Of a stretch of DNA of 25,200 nucleotides, positions 16,034-24,563 are shown piece by piece. A program made the position numbers and the translations under genes. Source of the DNA: CAMDTE01 sp034679985 (GTDB taxonomy: Bacteria > Bacteroidota > Bacteroidia > Flavobacteriales > Schleiferiaceae). A model generated the notes under the pieces. That model worked only from the letters and a program-made list of their open reading frames with translations. It ran no database searches and was not told the origin of the DNA. The stretch spans positions 1 through 25,200 of the forward strand of contig JAXITR010000033.1 in the NCBI GenBank assembly GCA_034679985.1, in the 5' to 3' direction. The stretch's first letter is position 1, and every line of letters starts with the position of its first letter.

Positions 16034-18475
16034 ATGGATGCACTCAACTTTTCCCGACTGATGTCGGACGATACGGATTTTATTCCCCTCGTTACCAACG
16101 AAGAAGACAACAACCTGCCGGAGGCAGACGTTCCGGAGGTAGTGGGCATTTTGCCCCTGCGCAACACGGTGCTGTTTCCCGGCGTGGTTTCGCCAGTGAC
16201 GGCCGGCCGGGACAAGAGCATCAAGCTCATCCAGGACGCTCAAAAAGGCAAGAAAATCTTTGGCGTCATGGCCCAACGCAATCCGGATACGCAGGATCCG
16301 GAGGCCGACGACCTCTACGAAGTGGGAACCTTGGTGCAAATGGTGCGCATGTTCCGCATGCCGGACGGCAACATCACGGCCATCCTGCAGGGCAAGCGCC
16401 GCTTCCGCATTGTGGAGACCGTGGGCGTCAAGCCGTACCTGAAAGCCAAAATTGAGCTGCTGGACGACATTCGCTACACCCAAAAAGACAAGGAATTCAA
16501 GGCCCTGATGTCTTCCATCAAGGAATTGGCCCTGCAAATCATCCAAGAAAGCCCCAACATCCCGTCGGAGGCGCAGATTGCGGTTAAAAACATTGAGTCC
16601 GACACCTTCCTGCTCCACTTCATTGCCAGCAACATGGCGGGCATTGAGGTGAAGGAAAAGCAAGAATTGCTGCAAGAGCCGGATTTGAAGGCGCGCGCCC
16701 ACGGGGTGTTCAAGCACCTGACGTCGGAACAGCAAATGCTGGAGGTCAAGAACGAGATCGCCAACAAGGTGCGTCAGGATTTTGACCAGCAGCAGCGCGA
16801 GTACTTCCTGCACCAGCAGATGAAGACCATCCAGGAGGAGTTGGGCGGCGTCAGCCAAGAAGCGGAGATTGAAAACCTGCGCCAGCGTGGCGCCAAGGTG
16901 GATTGGCCCGTTGACGTGGCTGCGCATTTTGACAAGGAATTGTTGCGCTTGCAGCGCATGAACCCCCAGGTTCCGGATTTCAGCATCCAGCGCTCCTACT
17001 TGGAGCTGATGCTGGACCTTCCGTGGAACAAAACCGCCAAGAAAAACATCGACCTCAAGCGCGCGGCCCGCATTTTGGACCGGGATCACTTTGGCTTGGA
17101 AAAGGTGAAGGAGCGCATTTTGGAGCACCTGGCCGTCCTCAAGCTCAAAGGCGACCTCCGCAGCCCCATCATCTGTTTGTACGGCCCTCCCGGCGTAGGC
17201 AAAACCTCTCTGGGCAAAAGCGTGGCGGAGGCCCTGGGCCGTCCCTACGTGCGCATGAGTTTGGGCGGCATGCGGGACGAGTCCGAAATCCGCGGCCACC
17301 GCAAAACCTACATTGGCGCCAGGCCCGGCCGAATTTTGGCCAGCTTGAAGAAAGCAGGAGCCTCCAATCCGGTCTTCGTGTTGGACGAAATAGACAAGCT
17401 TTCCTACGGCGTTCAGGGCGATCCGTCGTCGGCGTTGTTGGAGGTGCTGGACCCCGCCCAGAACAACAGTTTTCACGACAATTTCCTGGAAATCGGCTAC
17501 GACTTATCCAAAGTATTGTTCATCGCCACCGCCAACAGTTTGGGATCCATCCAGCCCGCTCTTCGGGACCGCATGGAGATCATTGAGGTCAACGGATACA
17601 CGTTGGAGGAAAAAGTAGAAATCGGCCGCAAGCATTTGCTTCCCAAGCAATTGGAAGAGCACGGCTTGCCCCCCAAGTCCGTGGTGCTGGGCAAAACGGA
17701 AATGGGCGCGGTGGTGGACCAGTACACCCGCGAATCCGGCGTCCGCGGTTTGGACAAGCAGCTCGCCGGTTTGGCCCGCAAAGCTGCCAAGGCCAAGGCC
17801 TTGGAAGAAGCATTCCCGGACAGCCCCAGCGTGGAGCAGATCAAAGAGTACTTGGGCACGCCTCGGTTTGACCGCGACCGCGCCATCAACAACGACGTGG
17901 CCGGCGTGGCCACCGGCTTGGCCTGGACGCCCGTGGGCGGAGACATCCTCTTCCTGGAAAGCACCGTGTCTCCCGGCACAGGCAAGTTGAACCTGACCGG
18001 AAACTTGGGCAACGTGATGAAGGAGTCTGCCACCATTGCCCTAACCTACCTGCGTTCCAACGCGGAGGCCCTGGGGCTGAATCCGGTTTGGTTCACCAAG
18101 AACGACGTCCACGTGCACGTGCCGGAAGGCGCCACCCCAAAAGACGGACCGTCGGCCGGTATTGCCATGCTCACGGCGTTGATGAGTCTCTTTACGCAGC
18201 GCAAGGTGCGTTCCAAACTGGCGCTCAGCGGGGAAATCACGTTGCGCGGCACCGTTTTACCCGTGGGCGGCATTCGCGAGAAGTTGCTGGCCGCCAAGCG
18301 CTCCGGCATCAAAACCGTTTTACTGTGCGCGGACAACGAAAAAGACGTCAACGACATCCCGGCAGCATACTTGAAGGGCATGGAAGTGCGTTATGTGCGT
18401 ACCATGGCTGAGGTGTTGGACTTTGCGGTGCTCGCGGAAAAAGTGAAGGCGCCCAAAGTGCTTTCCGAGGCGTAA
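16034..18475 (+). CDS. lon: ATP-dependent protease La (Lon)
   Basis: An 813-residue cytosolic Lon protease that unfolds and degrades damaged and regulatory proteins, acting as a hexamer. The N-terminal substrate-binding domain contains ILPLRNTVLFPGVVSPV (from about residue 38). The AAA+ module has Walker A GPPGVGKTS at 384 and Walker B VFVLDEID at 447. The C-terminal protease domain has the catalytic Ser707 in PKDGPSAG and Lys750 in GGIREKLLAAKRSG; the 43-residue spacing equals that of E. coli Lon (S679/K722). All key residues are present and the length is normal for the family. It lies 11 bp after the glmU-like gene and 16 bp before porQ, so these genes are probably co-transcribed. Confidence 0.97.
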   Translation: MDALNFSRLMSDDTDFIPLVTNEEDNNLPEADVPEVVGILPLRNTVLFPGVVSPVTAGRDKSIKLIQDAQKGKKIFGVMAQRNPDTQDPEADDLYEVGTLVQMVRMFRMPDGNITAILQGKRRFRIVETVGVKPYLKAKIELLDDIRYTQKDKEFKALMSSIKELALQIIQESPNIPSEAQIAVKNIESDTFLLHFIASNMAGIEVKEKQELLQEPDLKARAHGVFKHLTSEQQMLEVKNEIANKVRQDFDQQQREYFLHQQMKTIQEELGGVSQEAEIENLRQRGAKVDWPVDVAAHFDKELLRLQRMNPQVPDFSIQRSYLELMLDLPWNKTAKKNIDLKRAARILDRDHFGLEKVKERILEHLAVLKLKGDLRSPIICLYGPPGVGKTSLGKSVAEALGRPYVRMSLGGMRDESEIRGHRKTYIGARPGRILASLKKAGASNPVFVLDEIDKLSYGVQGDPSSALLEVLDPAQNNSFHDNFLEIGYDLSKVLFIATANSLGSIQPALRDRMEIIEVNGYTLEEKVEIGRKHLLPKQLEEHGLPPKSVVLGKTEMGAVVDQYTRESGVRGLDKQLAGLARKAAKAKALEEAFPDSPSVEQIKEYLGTPRFDRDRAINNDVAGVATGLAWTPVGGDILFLESTVSPGTGKLNLTGNLGNVMKESATIALTYLRSNAEALGLNPVWFTKNDVHVHVPEGATPKDGPSAGIAMLTALMSLFTQRKVRSKLALSGEITLRGTVLPVGGIREKLLAAKRSGIKTVLLCADNEKDVNDIPAAYLKGMEVRYVRTMAEVLDFAVLAEKVKAPKVLSEA

Positions 18476-18491
18476 AACGTACCTTTAACGC

Positions 18492-19529
18492 GTGAAAAAC
18501 CCCTCGTTGTTTTGGGGTTGCGTCGGGAAAAACCTGCTCCTGTGGGGGTTGCTGATCCTGCCCGCAACGTCCTGGTCCCAAGTGAGTGTGCCGGCCCATG
18601 CCCGCGTGGCGGCGCTTTCCGGTGCTGCCGTGGCGCATCCGCAAGGGGACGTTGGCTTCTCCGTGCTGAACCCTGCTTTGCTGGCAACCGCATTTTCCGG
18701 CGCAGATTCCGCCGCTCGTTCTCAAGCGGTATTGAGCGGGGCGCGTTGGCCCGACGGCCTCCAGCAGGCGGAGCTCACCGCGGGTTTCCGCCTCCGCAAC
18801 CGCTGGGTGCTTGGGGTGGGCGTGCGTCAGTTGGCCACGGCTTCCCTGGCCCTCACAGACCCTTCCGGTGAAGTCTTGGGCTCGTTTCGGGCGCAGGAAA
18901 CGGACCCCCGCGTTGGCGTGGCCTACCGTGTGAACCGACACTGGTCCGTGGGAGCTACCCTGCATTACTCGATGCTCGCCTACAGCCAATACACCTCCAC
19001 CGCTGTATTTACGGATTGGGGCGCGGTGCGCACCTGGGCCGACGGCCGCTGGGCAGCCGGTTTGGTGGTGAAAAACCTAGGCAAAACCATTGAATCCTTC
19101 GGTGTGGAATTGCCCGCAACCCCGGTGGACGTGCAGTTGGGCCTCTCCAACCGCTTGAAGTACATGCCCATGCGTTGGTCCTTGGCCCTGACCCACCTGG
19201 AAACGCCCAACCTCAGCTACGACGACCCCAACGCCTACGACCGCGATCCGCTGACCGGCGTGCGCACCTACAACCCGCCCAGCTTGGCCAATCTGGCCCT
19301 GCGGCACGTTTTGTTGGGCGCGGAATTCACCCCCGGCAGCCGCCTCCGCATCCAACTTTCCTACGACTTCCGGCGCCAGATCGAAATGCGCCTGCCCACG
19401 CGTTCCTCCAACGCCGGTTTTGCGCTGGGGGTAGGGCTTCGGGCCGGTCGCATGCAGTACAACTACGCCAACACCTCGCTGCACGTGGCGGGGCGCTTGC
19501 ATCAATTCGGCTTGGTCCGCACCTTTTAA
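18492..19529 (+). CDS. porQ: Type IX secretion system protein PorQ
   Basis: A 345-residue predicted outer-membrane beta-barrel protein with a signal peptide (about 1-29, cleaved near SWSQ). It has the PorQ pattern: ARVAALSGAAVAHPQGDVGF near the N-terminus, repeated amphipathic strands, and a C-terminal strand ending HQFGLVRTF. In the T9SS, PorQ helps anchor PorZ in the attachment complex, which cuts the sorting domain off cargo and links it to the cell surface. The start is GTG, 16 bp after lon; a Met-initiated alternative would lose the signal peptide. Its presence means the organism has T9SS, which fits the sorting-domain protein at 11063-12673. Only two bases separate it from cmk. Confidence 0.88.
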   Translation: MKNPSLFWGCVGKNLLLWGLLILPATSWSQVSVPAHARVAALSGAAVAHPQGDVGFSVLNPALLATAFSGADSAARSQAVLSGARWPDGLQQAELTAGFRLRNRWVLGVGVRQLATASLALTDPSGEVLGSFRAQETDPRVGVAYRVNRHWSVGATLHYSMLAYSQYTSTAVFTDWGAVRTWADGRWAAGLVVKNLGKTIESFGVELPATPVDVQLGLSNRLKYMPMRWSLALTHLETPNLSYDDPNAYDRDPLTGVRTYNPPSLANLALRHVLLGAEFTPGSRLRIQLSYDFRRQIEMRLPTRSSNAGFALGVGLRAGRMQYNYANTSLHVAGRLHQFGLVRTF

Positions 19530-19531
19530 GC

Positions 19532-20251
19532 ATGAACGCCATCGCCATCGACGGATTTTCCTCCACCGGAAAGAGCAGCGTCGCCAAAATTCTGGCCCAA
19601 CGTTTGGGGTATTTGTACGTGGACACTGGCGCCATGTACCGCGCGGTGGCCTTTCACGCCCTGCGCAACGGCTGGGTGGGCCCAAACGGTTCCTCCGTCA
19701 ACGCCGACGCCGCAGAAGCGCTTCGCGCGGGTGCGGGCACCTTGGACATCCGCTGGCGTTGGGAGGCGTCCGGCCAGCAGCACACCTTGTTGAACGGAGA
19801 GGACGTGGAGGCGCAAATTCGGACGATGGAAATCAGCCAAATCGTGAGCAAGGTGAGTGCGGTACCGGAAGTTCGTCGGGCCTTGGTGGCGCAACAGCAA
19901 CGTTTGGGAACGGATTCTCCGGGCGTGGTGATGGACGGGAGGGACATCGGAACGGTGGTCTTCCCGGAAGCCAAATTGAAAATTTTCATGACCGCGCGGC
20001 CGGACGTGCGCGCCGCACGGCGCTTTGCAGAAATGGAGGCCCAAGGCGGCACCGACGGCCTCACCGTACAGGACATCGCGGCCAATTTGGCCCAGCGCGA
20101 CGCCGAAGACCAAGCCCGCCTGGATTCGCCCTTGCTGCAAGCCCACGACGCCTTGGTCCTGGACAACTCCGATTTAACCTTTGACCAGGCCGTGGAACAG
20201 GCCTATTCCTGGGCGCTGGCGCGCGGCTTTGTTGCGGCGCAGCCTCGCTGA
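19532..20251 (+). CDS. cmk: Cytidylate kinase
   Basis: A 239-residue nucleotide kinase that phosphorylates CMP and dCMP with ATP, feeding CTP/dCTP pools. The P-loop is GFSSTGKSS (residues 8-16), a variant of the usual GPxGSGKGT loop. Next come the family motif YLYVDTGAMYRAVAFHAL (about 28-45), VVMDGRDIGTVVFPEA (substrate-binding DGRDIGT), the RAARRF segment and a lid with QRDAEDQARLDSPL. Length and motifs are normal. It begins two bases after the porQ stop, so it is probably translated with porQ. Its 3' end, including the stop codon, lies in a short imperfect tandem repeat (20240-20281). Confidence 0.95.
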   Translation: MNAIAIDGFSSTGKSSVAKILAQRLGYLYVDTGAMYRAVAFHALRNGWVGPNGSSVNADAAEALRAGAGTLDIRWRWEASGQQHTLLNGEDVEAQIRTMEISQIVSKVSAVPEVRRALVAQQQRLGTDSPGVVMDGRDIGTVVFPEAKLKIFMTARPDVRAARRFAEMEAQGGTDGLTVQDIAANLAQRDAEDQARLDSPLLQAHDALVLDNSDLTFDQAVEQAYSWALARGFVAAQPR

Positions 20252-20281
20252 GCCTGCCCGCAGCCGCGTTGCGCCTGCCCG
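20240..20281. repeat. Imperfect 21-bp tandem repeat over the cmk stop codon
   Basis: Two adjacent 21-base units (20240-20260 and 20261-20281) agree at 18 positions and share the end GCCTGCCCG. The first unit contains the last codons and stop of cmk. It lies in the convergent gap between cmk and psd. It may be a small slippage duplication; no function is visible. Confidence 0.5.
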
Positions 20282-20300
20282 AAGCTGAACGACGCTCTTT

Positions 20301-20990
20301 TTAACCCGGAATGCGCGCGATGCAATCCACCCCGCCCGCAGGACGGTCGCCAATTTTGACGCAGATTTCCGCGTTCAACGGCAAAAACAAGTCCATGCGG
20401 GACCCAAACTGAATGAATCCGCATTCCTGACCCGCACGCACGTTTTGGCCCTCTTTTGCGTACATTTTGATCCGACGCGCCACCGCACCGGCGATTTGTC
20501 GGTACAAAACGGGTCCCGTTCTGGGGCCGTCCACCACCACCGTGGTTCGTTCGTTTAAGGTGCTGGACTTGGGGTGCCAAGCCACGAGAAATTTGCCCGG
20601 GTGGTACTTGGCGTAGCGCACCGTTCCGTCGTTGGGGTACCGATTGACGTGAACGTTCAGCGGGGACATGAAAATGGAAACCTGAATGCGTTTTTCCTTG
20701 AAATATTCGTCTTCGATCGCTTCTTGGATCACCACAACCTCACCGTCGCACGGGGCAATGATTTCGTTTCCGTGGGCCAGGGTGGTGCGCACGGGGTTGC
20801 GGAAGAACTGAACCACCGCCAAGTACAGGCCCAAAAAAGCCAGCTGCAAACCCATGCTGACTGGGCTGGGCCATTCCAAATAGTCAATTCCAAATAAAGC
20901 GCCCAACAAGAGGGTGGTGGCAACTAGTAGTATGGTTTTGCCTTCGCGGTGCATGCGCAGGGTCAGGGTAGAGGAGTAGGAGTTGTTCAT
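20301..20990 (-). CDS. psd: Phosphatidylserine decarboxylase (pyruvoyl type)
   Basis: A 229-residue enzyme that decarboxylates phosphatidylserine to phosphatidylethanolamine at the inner membrane. An N-terminal pair of hydrophobic segments (about 18-60) anchors it. The catalytic core has APCDGEVV near 80, the VSIFMSPLNVHVNRYP stretch near 105-120, and FGSRMD at 195-200. Self-cleavage between Gly196 and Ser197 would give the alpha chain with its N-terminal pyruvoyl group. This short form is the type common in Bacteroidota. It is the last gene of the minus-strand run, 46 bp after cdsA. That fits: CdsA makes CDP-diacylglycerol, the precursor of phosphatidylserine; the pssA step is not in this window. 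A -7-like element in the gap suggests an extra promoter. Confidence 0.93.
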   Translation of the reverse strand: MNNSYSSTLTLRMHREGKTILLVATTLLLGALFGIDYLEWPSPVSMGLQLAFLGLYLAVVQFFRNPVRTTLAHGNEIIAPCDGEVVVIQEAIEDEYFKEKRIQVSIFMSPLNVHVNRYPNDGTVRYAKYHPGKFLVAWHPKSSTLNERTTVVVDGPRTGPVLYRQIAGAVARRIKMYAKEGQNVRAGQECGFIQFGSRMDLFLPLNAEICVKIGDRPAGGVDCIARIPG

Positions 20991-21010
20991 TCAGGCAGGT
21001 TTTACACCCA

Positions 21011-21018
21011 CAAAGGTA
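21011..21018 (-). promoter_or_regulatory. -7-like promoter element before psd
   Basis: On the minus strand TACCTTTG matches TAnnTTTG exactly, 20 bases before the psd ATG and between cdsA and psd. It could give psd transcription independent of the operon. No convincing -33 element was seen, so this is tentative. Confidence 0.35.
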
Positions 21019-21036
21019 CGTTTGCCGCTGCTCTAA

Positions 21037-21705
21037 TTACTGCTGCAACCACCCAAGGCAACCCAGTACCCAACCGACCAACAGATAACTGTCCAATCGA
21101 TCAAACCAACCCCCGTGTCCGGGGAGAAAGACGCCGGAATCCTTGATGCCCGCTTTGCGTTTGGCGTAGGACTCCAGCAAGTCGCCCACAGGCGCGGCCA
21201 CGGCCACCGCAAGCCCCAAGACCCAAGAAGGCCAAGATCCGCTCCATTGAGGCCAATAATGGCCAAAAACCAGAGCGGTCAAGGCGGTGCCGGCAGCTCC
21301 AAAGGCCGCACCTTCCCACGTTTTCTTCGGAGAAATAAGCGGTGCCAGTGGAGTTTTCCCCAGCCATCTACCGCCCACATAGGCAAAACTGTCGCTGGCC
21401 CAAATCAGGAAGAAGGGCACGCCAATGCGTTCCCACCGGTAGCCTTCGGATCCGTCATTCATGCTGAGCTGACCGTCAAGTGCCCAGTACAATCCCAGGT
21501 AAAACCCGCCAACGGCGTAGGCCATTAACGTCAATCGGGCCACCCAAGGGAGGTTGCTCATCCGAGCGATTTCGCGGGCCGTATAAAAAGAGGCGACGGC
21601 TGAAAAAACCAAAAAAGGCTGGGCTCCGCGTGTCACCACGGCCAAAACAACTAATGCGTAAACTGCACCCGAAAGCGTGCGTTTTTGGGTCTCGTTCCAG
21701 GCCAT
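21037..21705 (-). CDS. cdsA: Phosphatidate cytidylyltransferase
   Basis: A 222-residue integral membrane enzyme that makes CDP-diacylglycerol from phosphatidic acid and CTP, the branch point of phospholipid synthesis. The family signature near the C-terminus is complete: SYAKRKAGIKDSGVFLPGHG followed by GWFDRLD, with the metal-binding Asp residues present. Several hydrophobic segments fit membrane helices, and WASDSFAYVGGRWLGKTPL and SPKKTWEGAAFG are further conserved stretches. It is shorter than E. coli CdsA (285 residues), apparently through fewer N-terminal helices. The start is ATG at 21705, 29 bp after the LUD-domain gene. A short AATT-containing palindrome lies just upstream of the start, with unknown meaning. 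Confidence 0.94.
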   Translation of the reverse strand: MAWNETQKRTLSGAVYALVVLAVVTRGAQPFLVFSAVASFYTAREIARMSNLPWVARLTLMAYAVGGFYLGLYWALDGQLSMNDGSEGYRWERIGVPFFLIWASDSFAYVGGRWLGKTPLAPLISPKKTWEGAAFGAAGTALTALVFGHYWPQWSGSWPSWVLGLAVAVAAPVGDLLESYAKRKAGIKDSGVFLPGHGGWFDRLDSYLLVGWVLGCLGWLQQ

Positions 21706-21734
21706 TAACTAATTTGAATTAACGAACGCAACGG

Positions 21735-22373
21735 TTAGAGCGTCCCGTCTTCAAAAAGCAGCAAGTACAGTTCGCGGTGTTTGTTGGGATCTGCGGATGC
21801 TTGGCGAACAGATTCGTCCAACTTGCCTTTTAAAGTGATGATTTGTTGCGGGCGTTGAACCCGTGTGGCGTTGTTGATTCGCCTCATGCCGTCCGACAAA
21901 CTGTCTACCAGTTGCGAAGTTCGCGCCAATGCCACGTGAACAGGAGGAAATTGCGATGCCTTCAATCCACCGGTTTGGTTGTCCGTAATCATGATGCCGC
22001 CCGTGTACGCAACCAATGCTTCAGCAGTGGTCACCATCACGTCCGCGTCCGACGAGGATTGCGCTAAGGGAACTTGAGCTTCTTGCAACAGTGTTTGCAC
22101 TTCCGGCTCTGGGCTCCAGAAGGCGCGAGGTTTGATCTCTAAATTGATGCTAACCAGGTTGTTTACGATTTCCTGATGATAGTCAGAAAACAAAAAGAAG
22201 CCACCGCTGTCGGTAAAGCGCTTGACAAATTTTATTTCTAACGGATCGTTTTCTTTAGGAGCATATTTTCCACGCAGTGCAGTTGCGGGCTCAGAAGGCT
22301 CTAAGTCCGGACGACCGCTCAAAATGGCCATAACTTTCCCTAACAAACCTGCCATCCAACGCGTTATTTGCAT
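21735..22373 (-). CDS. LUD-domain protein (LutC/YkgG-like)
   Basis: A 212-residue protein with a LUD domain in its second half. The family pattern includes the stretch SSDADVMVTTAEALVAYTGG, then IMITDNQTGGLKASQFPPVHV near 125-150. LUD proteins include LutC of the lactate-utilisation LutABC system, but no lutA or lutB is present here, so lactate use is not supported. In Bacteroidota a LUD gene is often found next to ftsH and cdsA, which suggests a conserved but unknown housekeeping role. The start ATG at 22373 precedes two other Met codons (residues 8 and 15) that could serve instead. It lies 59 bp after ftsH and 29 bp before cdsA. Confidence 0.8.
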   Translation of the reverse strand: MQITRWMAGLLGKVMAILSGRPDLEPSEPATALRGKYAPKENDPLEIKFVKRFTDSGGFFLFSDYHQEIVNNLVSINLEIKPRAFWSPEPEVQTLLQEAQVPLAQSSSDADVMVTTAEALVAYTGGIMITDNQTGGLKASQFPPVHVALARTSQLVDSLSDGMRRINNATRVQRPQQIITLKGKLDESVRQASADPNKHRELYLLLFEDGTL

Positions 22374-22432
22374 AAACTACCGCAAAGTACCGAAAAAATG
22401 ATTAACTCTGCGTGAATCAGAAGAATTTTCAC

Positions 22433-24523
22433 TTACCCAATCGGGTCACGATCGCTGTCGAGATCGGTCGAATCTTTATTGGGCATCACAACTTCGGGCG
22501 CATCAGTGCTCGGTACTGGAGCTGCGCTTTCGGTTCCTTCCGTGACGGCAGCCTGAGCAGCGTCCGCTTTTGCTGCGTCGGCCTCTACGGCCAATTCGTC
22601 CAAAATGTCCTGCTTCGACTTCCAAGGACGTAGGCCAAATATGGCTTCCATGTTTTCCTTGAAAATCACTTCGTTGGCCATCAGATCGGCCGCCAGAGCG
22701 TGCAGTTTGTCCAAGTTGTCGCGCAGCAGTAGCTTGGCCCGTTCGTACTGGGACTCAATCAGCGTGTGGATCTCCGCGTCGATTATTTCCGCAGTCTTTT
22801 CCGAATACGGCTTGTCAAACTGGTATTCGGTTTGGCCCGACGAATCGTAGTAGGTAATGTTGCCTAGGACTGGATTCAATCCGTAAACAGTAACCATGGC
22901 CCGTGCTTGCTTGGTGACTTTTTCTAAGTCAGACAAAGCGCCGGTGGAAATCTTGCCAAAAACAACTTCTTCCGCGGCACGTCCGCCCAAGGTGGCGCAC
23001 ATTTCGTCCAACAACTGCTCCGCGGTGGTGAGGTGGCGCTCCTCCGGCAGGTACCAGGCGGCTCCTAAGGCCTTTCCGCGGGGCACAATGGTGACCTTCA
23101 CCAACGGTGAAGCGTGCTCCAACAACCAGCTTACGGTGGCGTGGCCGGATTCGTGGTACGCAATGGACTTTTTTTCGTCCGGAGTAATGATCATGGACTT
23201 CTTCTCCAATCCACCTACAATGCGGTCTACGGCATCCAGAAAATCCTGTTTCTCAATAAATTTTTTCTCTTTGCGCGCGGCAATCAGGGCCGCTTCGTTG
23301 CACACGTTGGCGATGTCCGCACCGGAAAATCCCGGGGTTTGACGTGCTAAAAACTCAACGTCCAAGTTCGGAGCCAGTTTCAACGGACGCAAGTGGACTT
23401 GGAAAATGTCCTTGCGCTCGTTCAACTCCGGGAGGTCCACGTAAATCAATCGATCAAAACGTCCTGCACGCATCAGTGCACGGTCCAAGATGTCTGCGCG
23501 GTTGGTGGCGCCCATCACGATCACGTGTTCGTTGGTGCCAAAACCGTCCATCTCCGTAAGGAGCTGATTCAACGTATTTTCGCGTTCGTCGTTGCCTCCG
23601 GAAAAGGCATTTTTTCCGCGCGCTCGACCAATCGCATCAATTTCGTCGATGAAAATAATCGACGGCGATTTTTCTTTCGCTTGTTTGAACAAGTCCCGAA
23701 CACGGCTGGCGCCTACGCCCACAAACATCTCCACAAAGTCCGAGCCGCTCAAGGAAAAGAAGGGCACCTGGGCTTCGCCAGCAACGGCTTTGGCCAAAAG
23801 GGTTTTACCGGTTCCGGGAGGGCCACTCAGCAAAACACCTTTGGGAATTTTACCGCCCAAGTCCGTATATTTCTTTGGATTCTTAAGGAAATCAACTACT
23901 TCCAAAACCTCATCTTTGGCGCCTTCCATTCCCGCGACGTCCTTGAACGTAACGTGAACTTTTGCGTCGCCTTCAAAAATCTGCGCGCGGCTTTTGCCAA
24001 TGTTGAAAATCTGACCGCCGGCACCACCGCCACCGCCGCCCATGCGACGGAGCAAAAAGAACCAGAGGACCCCAAAAAGGACCAAAGGCAAAATCCACGA
24101 AAGCACTTCGCCCAAAACGTTGCTTTGGGTTTCGTACTCCACCTGCAGCTCTCCGTTCTTGGTCAACCACGTACCGTTGGCCGCATAGAAGCGCTCCAAT
24201 TGGGCCTCAAAAGACTCCACGGGCATTTCAAATTGGTAGTGCGGGCCGGGGTTCAATTGATCCCCGTAGCTCTTTTTCGCAATCTTTTTGTACGCTTCGT
24301 TTTTTTCGAGCGCCTCTTTGCGGAGGTACACGTAGATTTCCTCCTTGTTGACTACTTTCAGCTTTTCCACGTCTCCGCGCAGGACCATCTTGCTGAAGGC
24401 TTGGAACGTGGTGGGCAAGGTGCTGGGGGTCATGGAGCTGAACAGCTGCAAGCCCAACAAGCCTACAAACACCGCGATGTAGATCCAGTTGAGGTTAAAA
24501 CGGGGCTTCAATTTTTTCGCCAT
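22433..24523 (-). CDS. ftsH: ATP-dependent zinc metalloprotease FtsH
   Basis: A 696-residue inner-membrane AAA+ protease that degrades membrane proteins and some soluble regulators as a hexamer. It has one membrane segment near 13-30, a periplasmic domain, and a second segment near 139-158 followed by a Gly-rich linker (GGGGGG). The AAA module has Walker A GPPGTGKT at 234, the pore-loop MFVGVG, Walker B IIFIDEID and the second region of homology ATNRADILDRALMRAGRFDR. The protease domain has the zinc motif HESGH at 457-461 and the downstream ALSDLEKVT that carries the third ligand. The last 55 or so residues are an Ala-rich, acidic, low-complexity tail. It follows rsfS by 40 bp and is probably in the same operon. 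Confidence 0.97.
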   Translation of the reverse strand: MAKKLKPRFNLNWIYIAVFVGLLGLQLFSSMTPSTLPTTFQAFSKMVLRGDVEKLKVVNKEEIYVYLRKEALEKNEAYKKIAKKSYGDQLNPGPHYQFEMPVESFEAQLERFYAANGTWLTKNGELQVEYETQSNVLGEVLSWILPLVLFGVLWFFLLRRMGGGGGGAGGQIFNIGKSRAQIFEGDAKVHVTFKDVAGMEGAKDEVLEVVDFLKNPKKYTDLGGKIPKGVLLSGPPGTGKTLLAKAVAGEAQVPFFSLSGSDFVEMFVGVGASRVRDLFKQAKEKSPSIIFIDEIDAIGRARGKNAFSGGNDERENTLNQLLTEMDGFGTNEHVIVMGATNRADILDRALMRAGRFDRLIYVDLPELNERKDIFQVHLRPLKLAPNLDVEFLARQTPGFSGADIANVCNEAALIAARKEKKFIEKQDFLDAVDRIVGGLEKKSMIITPDEKKSIAYHESGHATVSWLLEHASPLVKVTIVPRGKALGAAWYLPEERHLTTAEQLLDEMCATLGGRAAEEVVFGKISTGALSDLEKVTKQARAMVTVYGLNPVLGNITYYDSSGQTEYQFDKPYSEKTAEIIDAEIHTLIESQYERAKLLLRDNLDKLHALAADLMANEVIFKENMEAIFGLRPWKSKQDILDELAVEADAAKADAAQAAVTEGTESAAPVPSTDAPEVVMPNKDSTDLDSDRDPIG

Positions 24524-24563
24524 GGGTTTGGGGTTGACGATCGCCTTGCGGGCGACGGCAGAT

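Noticed and set aside
16019..17476. Long open frame on the minus strand opposite lon
   Set aside because: Lon is certain from its Walker and catalytic motifs. The antisense translation is biased and matches nothing.
21735..22373. Lactate utilisation operon
   Set aside because: Only a LutC-like LUD domain is present. No LutA or LutB genes are adjacent.
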